Origin: an uncultured Oscillospiraceae bacterium
GTDB taxonomy: Bacteria > Bacillota > Clostridia > Oscillospirales > Oscillospiraceae
Reading direction: 5' to 3'
DNA: 23,634 nt
NCBI GenBank assembly: GCA_934645175.1
Contig: CAKUDE010000034.1
Location: forward strand, 1 to 23,634
Shown here: one piece after another, positions 20,661-23,634 of the stretch
Numbering within the stretch: the stretch's first letter is position 1
Layout: every line of letters begins with the position of its first letter
The notes under the pieces: generated by a model
What the model was told of the DNA's origin: nothing
The model's input: the letters and a program-made list of their open reading frames with translations, nothing else
The model's database searches: none
Made by a program: the position numbers and the translations under genes

Positions 20661-21284
20661 TTATTCCTCCAACGCCGCAATGTCTCCCGACTGAATAGCC
20701 GGAATACTGCGTTTGATGTTTTCTTCGTCCCAATCCCACCAACGCAGGGCCTCCAGTTTGTCGATCGTTGCATCGTCAAAGCGTTTGCGTATCGGCTTGG
20801 CCGGAACGCCGCCCACAATGGTGTAAGGCGGCACGTCCTTTGTCACTACGGCGCGTGTTCCGATAATCGCACCGTCACCGATTTTCACGCCGGGCATAAT
20901 GACCGCCTCGTAGCCGATCCACACATCATTACCGATCACGGTGTCGCCTTTGTTGTCCCATGCGTCGCAGATGTTTTTCGCATCAAGCTCCCACTCGTCA
21001 AAGAAGATGGGGAAGGTGTAGGTGGACAGTGACTTCATCGAGTGGTTCCCGCTGGTGAACAGAAATTTTGCGCCACAGGCGATGGAACAGAATTTTCCGA
21101 TAATCAGGCGGTCTCCGTTGATCGGATAGTGGTAGAGCACATTGTTCTTTTCAAAGTCGCAGGGATCGTGAACGAAATCGTTATAGATTGTGTAGTCTCC
21201 GATCTCAATATTCGGGCCTGTGATAACGTCTTTCAGGTAAACCGTCTGCTTATCGTGCGGACGGGGATAGATTTTGTTTTTCAT
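20661..21284 (-). CDS. Vat/CatB-type xenobiotic O-acetyltransferase (left-handed beta-helix)
   Basis: A 207-residue hexapeptide-repeat acetyltransferase. [20 protein letters not shown] and TSGNHSM (His81, matching the catalytic His of Vat enzymes), then [40 protein letters not shown] and [12 protein letters not shown], follow the streptogramin A acetyltransferase pattern closely, including the [10 protein letters not shown] end. Relatives inactivate virginiamycin M or chloramphenicol by O-acetylation with acetyl-CoA. Sequence alone does not prove that this copy confers resistance. The ATG at 21284 overlaps the stop of the DUF998 gene by 4 nt and has GAAGGGTG upstream. It is the third gene of a TetR-led operon. 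Confidence 0.9.
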   Translation of the reverse strand: MKNKIYPRPHDKQTVYLKDVITGPNIEIGDYTIYNDFVHDPCDFEKNNVLYHYPINGDRLIIGKFCSIACGAKFLFTSGNHSMKSLSTYTFPIFFDEWELDAKNICDAWDNKGDTVIGNDVWIGYEAVIMPGVKIGDGAIIGTRAVVTKDVPPYTIVGGVPAKPIRKRFDDATIDKLEALRWWDWDEENIKRSIPAIQSGDIAALEE

Positions 21285-21931
21285 TCTGACACCCTTCGGG
21301 AACATTTGTTTTCGGCTTTCATGCAAAACAGGTGAATGCCCAGCGCCGCGTTGAAGCCTGTCGCGGCAAACACGCTGAAACGCTCGACCACGCCGAAATA
21401 TTCGGCAGGGACGATCTTCATGCCCAGCGCGCCAACGAGCATCATGCCGAGGGCAACGCCTGCGCATACGCCGTAAGAACGGCAATTCTTGCTTTTTACC
21501 CCGGCGACGATGATCACGGTCAGCGATACGATGGACAGCAGCACCACCAAAGCGGTGACGACCATGTGCATCACATCCTGAAACGCGCCGGCGTATCCGC
21601 TGTCGCTCAGCGGGAACATTCTGTAGCCGACCGCCGAGATCCACTCCATGATGGCGAACAGATAAATACCGGTACGCAGCAGCCTGGTTTTCTGCCCCTG
21701 GATACCGATGCAGACGACGGTCGCACAAACAACCTCGCACGCATTGTAAAGGGCGCTGAGCTGATTCCATAGCGCCAGCGACGGCGCATTGGCGGCGCTC
21801 AGGTCGCTGACGGCCTGCGCCATCCAGTGATAGCCGGGGTAAGCCAGCGGTGCAAATACTACCGCCGCCGTGTACGAAAGAAAGCTGACAATGCCGAGCA
21901 GCCCGAGCTTTTGAATCAACGACTTCTTCAT
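21281..21931 (-). CDS. DUF998-family membrane protein
   Basis: A 216-residue protein with about six hydrophobic helices. The first loop, [20 protein letters not shown] (residues ~31-50), is the signature of DUF998 (YPGY followed by a conserved SDL). [15 protein letters not shown] near 96-110 and [15 protein letters not shown] near 117-131 also fit. The function of the family is unknown. The start overlaps the end of the TetR gene (21928-21931) and its stop overlaps the Vat-like gene start, so all are translationally coupled. Its place between regulator and acetyltransferase suggests a role in the same stress or drug response. Confidence 0.86.
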   Translation of the reverse strand: MKKSLIQKLGLLGIVSFLSYTAAVVFAPLAYPGYHWMAQAVSDLSAANAPSLALWNQLSALYNACEVVCATVVCIGIQGQKTRLLRTGIYLFAIMEWISAVGYRMFPLSDSGYAGAFQDVMHMVVTALVVLLSIVSLTVIIVAGVKSKNCRSYGVCAGVALGMMLVGALGMKIVPAEYFGVVERFSVFAATGFNAALGIHLFCMKAENKCSRRVSE

Positions 21932-22575
21932 TTATTTTTCCCTCTCTGTGTATTGCATCCGTGAACCATGCGAAAAAAGAGACGGACATGGTTTCGGAGC
22001 TTTTCCAAACACTCTTGTTCTCTTTCCGGCTGGCGGTCGCAAATGCCGATGAGCGTCAGCACCGGTGCGACATACATCATGGCCAGCGCGTCCGGATCTT
22101 CTGAACATATCTCGCCGGAGGCAATCAGGGCGCGGAAAATACCGGCGTGGTAGTGCAGAATGCGTTCCACATATCGCTTGGAATAAAGCGCCGCCAATTC
22201 CGGCGACCGGAATTGCTCAATGGTCATCATTCGTCGGAAACGACTGATCGCTTCATTATGGAGAGAATACTCAAAAATCTGCCGCACCTTTTCAAAGAGG
22301 GCGTCCTCGGTAGTTTCCGTAAAAATCGGAATATCCTTTTGCACATCCTGCACATGAATGTCAATCTTATCGGTATCCGACTCATACTGCACCGCTGTGG
22401 ATTCTACGATGGCATCGAAGATCGCCTGCTTACTCGGAAAGTGATTGTACAGCGACGGTGCTTTAATGCCGACTGCTTTTGCAATCTCGCCTACGCTGAC
22501 GGAATCGTATCCCTTTGCGGAAAACAGCTCCAAGGCCTGATCCAAAATTTTCTGCTTGGTATCCTCCTGTTTCAT
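21928..22575 (-). CDS. TetR-family regulator of the DUF998/Vat/GNAT operon
   Basis: A 215-residue TetR protein. Residues ~7-50 ([20 protein letters not shown], then [20 protein letters not shown] and [10 protein letters not shown]) are a clear TetR_N helix-turn-helix; the C-terminal domain is helical and would bind an unknown ligand. GAGGTG precedes the ATG at 22575. As first gene of a four-gene operon with a palindrome between its promoter and start codon, it is very probably an autorepressor that is relieved by a compound the operon detoxifies. It is distinct in sequence from the TetR protein of the ABC operon. Confidence 0.93.
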   Translation of the reverse strand: MKQEDTKQKILDQALELFSAKGYDSVSVGEIAKAVGIKAPSLYNHFPSKQAIFDAIVESTAVQYESDTDKIDIHVQDVQKDIPIFTETTEDALFEKVRQIFEYSLHNEAISRFRRMMTIEQFRSPELAALYSKRYVERILHYHAGIFRALIASGEICSEDPDALAMMYVAPVLTLIGICDRQPEREQECLEKLRNHVRLFFRMVHGCNTQRGKNK

Positions 22576-22587
22576 ATTCGCACCTCG

Positions 22588-22605
22588 CTAACTAATATTC
22601 GTTAG
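22588..22605 (-). promoter_or_regulatory. Operator palindrome of the TetR/Vat operon
   Basis: CTAACTAATATTCGTTAG is an 18-bp inverted repeat centred on AATATT with only one mismatched pair. It covers the expected transcription start just downstream of the -10 element, where a bound repressor would block initiation. Eleven bases of it (AATATTCGTTA) recur at 22651-22661 upstream of the -35. Confidence 0.8.
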
Positions 22606-22609
22606 TTGT

Positions 22610-22637
22610 ATTATAACCGGATTTTGCAAAATGTCAA
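22610..22637 (-). promoter_or_regulatory. Sigma-A promoter of the TetR/DUF998/Vat/GNAT operon
   Basis: On the - strand, a consensus TTGACA (22637-22632) and a consensus TATAAT (22615-22610) are 16 nt apart, about 35 nt upstream of the TetR ATG. The strength of the match fits a promoter normally held off by a repressor. Confidence 0.82.
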
Positions 22638-22658
22638 GAGGTACGCTTACAATATTCG

Positions 22659-22774
22659 TTACGCCCTTTGAAGCCAGCGATCCAGAAACCGCATCTGTTC
22701 CTCGGTATGGAACCAGTGCTCCCCACCGGGCATGACAGTCAGAGCTGCATGGTGCTGCGTTGCAAACGCCGATA
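22659..22774 (-). pseudogene. Alpha/beta hydrolase, C-terminal stub only
   Basis: The - strand frame reads ISAFATQHHAALTVMPGGEH then WFHTEEQMRFLDRWLQRA and ends with TAA at 22661-22659. The GGEHWFHTEEQMRFLDRWL block is the typical C-terminus of small alpha/beta hydrolases, including the catalytic His. Everything upstream of about residue 40 from the end is missing. On the other side of ~22771 the sequence makes sense only as a + strand phage-like gene, so the hydrolase was truncated by insertion or recombination. It is unlikely to be expressed. Confidence 0.75.
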
Positions 22775-23000
22775 TCGAGAGTGAGGGCAAAGTACCAACA
22801 TTTGAAGTTCTCAAAAGCTCGTCCAGAAATTAGCCATTGACGGGAACTTGATCTTCTACCCAGAAAAGCCGGTCAAAGATTCCGAGGTAGAAAACCTTGT
22901 CCGTATGCTTTACAGCTGCGATGACCGTTCTCTGGTCTTCCCCAAGGAGCTGTATGCTGTGCTTTATGGGCGCACCTTCGGTAACGACGGCGGCGAGTAA
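22771..23000 (+). pseudogene. Truncated and frameshifted phage-like gene fragment
   Basis: Two + strand frames join into one coherent peptide. The first (22771-22815) reads DIESEGKVPTFEVLK; the second (22815-23000) reads KLVQKLAIDGNLIFYPEKPV, then KDSEVENLVRMLYSCDD, then RSLVFPKELYAVLYGRTFGN and DGGE before TAA. They meet in a run of four A residues at 22813-22816, where one missing A shifts the frame. No start codon with a ribosome binding site is present, and the 5' end abuts the hydrolase stub. I do not recognise the family. Its association with the virion-like gene that follows suggests phage origin. Confidence 0.55.
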
Positions 23001-23592
23001 TGCAACGGAAAAGCCTATTATCGATATGAATTCCGGCGCATATTTTGCGTCGAACACCGTTTTTGCGGACGGCAACATCAACGTCCGGCTGAAAAGCGGC
23101 GCGGTATCGTCCGTGCGTTCCAGTGGAGCCGGTTCATATAGCGGGACGGGAAGTTACACTAAAATATCTCCGGCTTCCATGCTTGACCGCTCGTCTATCT
23201 GTTTGGGCGACGGGAATACGCCCGTAACATACGAGGATTACACGCTGTCCGGCGCTCTGCTCAACACAAGCTATTCGAGCATCACGGCGATCCATGGCAT
23301 CACGATGGTATGGGATTCGGAAAACAAGAAGTTTACCAAAACGGCGACCGTGACCTATCTGAACAACACCACTTCCGAGCAGACGATTCGGGAGTATGGA
23401 CTTTTCCATGAAAACAGGCAAGCAACTGTAACCAGCAGCAGCAGAACCACGGGTATTGAGCGGGTTACGGCATTTTCAGATACCTGTGTCCTTATGTTCC
23501 GCGAGGTTCTTGAGGAGCCGATTGTCGTAGCTGCCGGAAATTCCGCTACATTCAGGATTTCCATCGACTTCCCGATGCCGAACCATCCGTAA
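22954..23592 (+). CDS. Phage virion/tail-associated protein (probable)
   Basis: A 212-residue protein with many Ser, Thr, Gly and Asn and no membrane segments. The order LGDGNTPVTYEDYTLSGALL (near residues 88-107), then TVTYLNNTTSEQTIREYGLF and LMFREVLEEPIVVAAGNSAT near the end, is the pattern of small tail-fibre or minor structural proteins in phages of Firmicutes (a GxGNTPxxxxDYxL block, then TNTT, EIGLF-like and VxAGxxxxF). The start is uncertain. The ATG at 22954 has AAGGAG 4 nt upstream; the ATG at 22966 and an earlier one at 22897 are alternatives. All lie within the preceding fragment in another frame. The next gene starts 11 nt after its stop, as in a phage structural operon. Confidence 0.6.
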   Translation: MLCFMGAPSVTTAASNATEKPIIDMNSGAYFASNTVFADGNINVRLKSGAVSSVRSSGAGSYSGTGSYTKISPASMLDRSSICLGDGNTPVTYEDYTLSGALLNTSYSSITAIHGITMVWDSENKKFTKTATVTYLNNTTSEQTIREYGLFHENRQATVTSSSRTTGIERVTAFSDTCVLMFREVLEEPIVVAAGNSATFRISIDFPMPNHP

Positions 23593-23603
23593 CGAGGTAG
23601 GCT

Positions 23604-23634
23604 ATGCTGCACATCATCACATTTTTGTTCAACA
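23604..23634 (+). CDS. Start of a further gene, cut by the window end
   Basis: An ATG at 23604 follows CGAGGTAGG and reads MLHIITFLFN to the window edge. It starts 11 nt after the virion-like gene stop, consistent with a continuing phage operon. Too little is visible to assign a product. Confidence 0.4.
   Translation, partial: MLHIITFLFN

Noticed and set aside
1..23634. CRISPR array, insertion sequence, toxin-antitoxin pair or tandem repeat block
   Set aside because: No regularly spaced repeats, transposase motifs or paired small genes of that kind were seen on either strand.

Overview
The window looks like a chromosomal segment of a Gram-positive, Clostridia-type anaerobe, plausibly a gut member of the Oscillospirales. 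This is inferred from several things: strong AAGGAGG-type ribosome binding sites and TTGACA/TATAAT-type promoters, a tRNA with an encoded CCA end, a DarA/PstA-type cyclic-di-AMP receptor, a SpoIIE/5TMR-type regulator, TraX- and CPBP-type membrane proteins, and moderately high GC. No marker in the window fixes the genus. The first ~1.2 kb is visibly more AT-rich than the rest.

Layout. 1-200: the end of an rRNA operon (partial 5S, tRNA-Asn, intrinsic terminator). 509-3795: an assorted + strand set comprising a CPBP protease, a TraX-like membrane protein, a two-domain carboxymuconolactone-decarboxylase-like protein translationally coupled to a small membrane protein, and a GNAT acetyltransferase broken by a one-base frameshift. 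3785-5244: a MATE exporter behind a promoter and a very strong terminator hairpin placed between promoter and start codon. 5308-8646: a compact partner-switching module, with a STAS anti-anti-sigma protein, two large hairpins, and one 938-residue protein that joins a membrane sensor, a SpoIIE phosphatase and an RsbW-like kinase domain. 8648-13055: a PucR-type regulator divergent from a GPH/MFS symporter and a URO-D superfamily enzyme with an unusual metal-site sequence, probably a small uptake-and-catabolism locus. 13077-14918: a cyclic-di-AMP receptor and a second MATE exporter.

From 14921 almost everything is on the - strand: an unrecognised membrane protein with a palindrome inside its promoter; a TetR / ABC ATPase / ABC permease exporter operon; a PAP2-type membrane protein with an altered catalytic motif; an XRE regulator with a membrane tail; and a four-gene operon (TetR, DUF998 membrane protein, Vat/CatB-type acetyltransferase, GNAT-YoaP protein) whose promoter carries a near-perfect palindrome. 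Between that operon and the XRE gene lies the decayed C-terminal coding end of a second Vat-like acetyltransferase.

The last ~1 kb is a junction. The C-terminal stub of an alpha/beta hydrolase (- strand) abuts phage-like sequence on the + strand: a broken small gene, a virion-type protein and the start of another gene. This probably marks the edge of a prophage or prophage remnant. No CRISPR array, insertion sequence or replication origin was seen.
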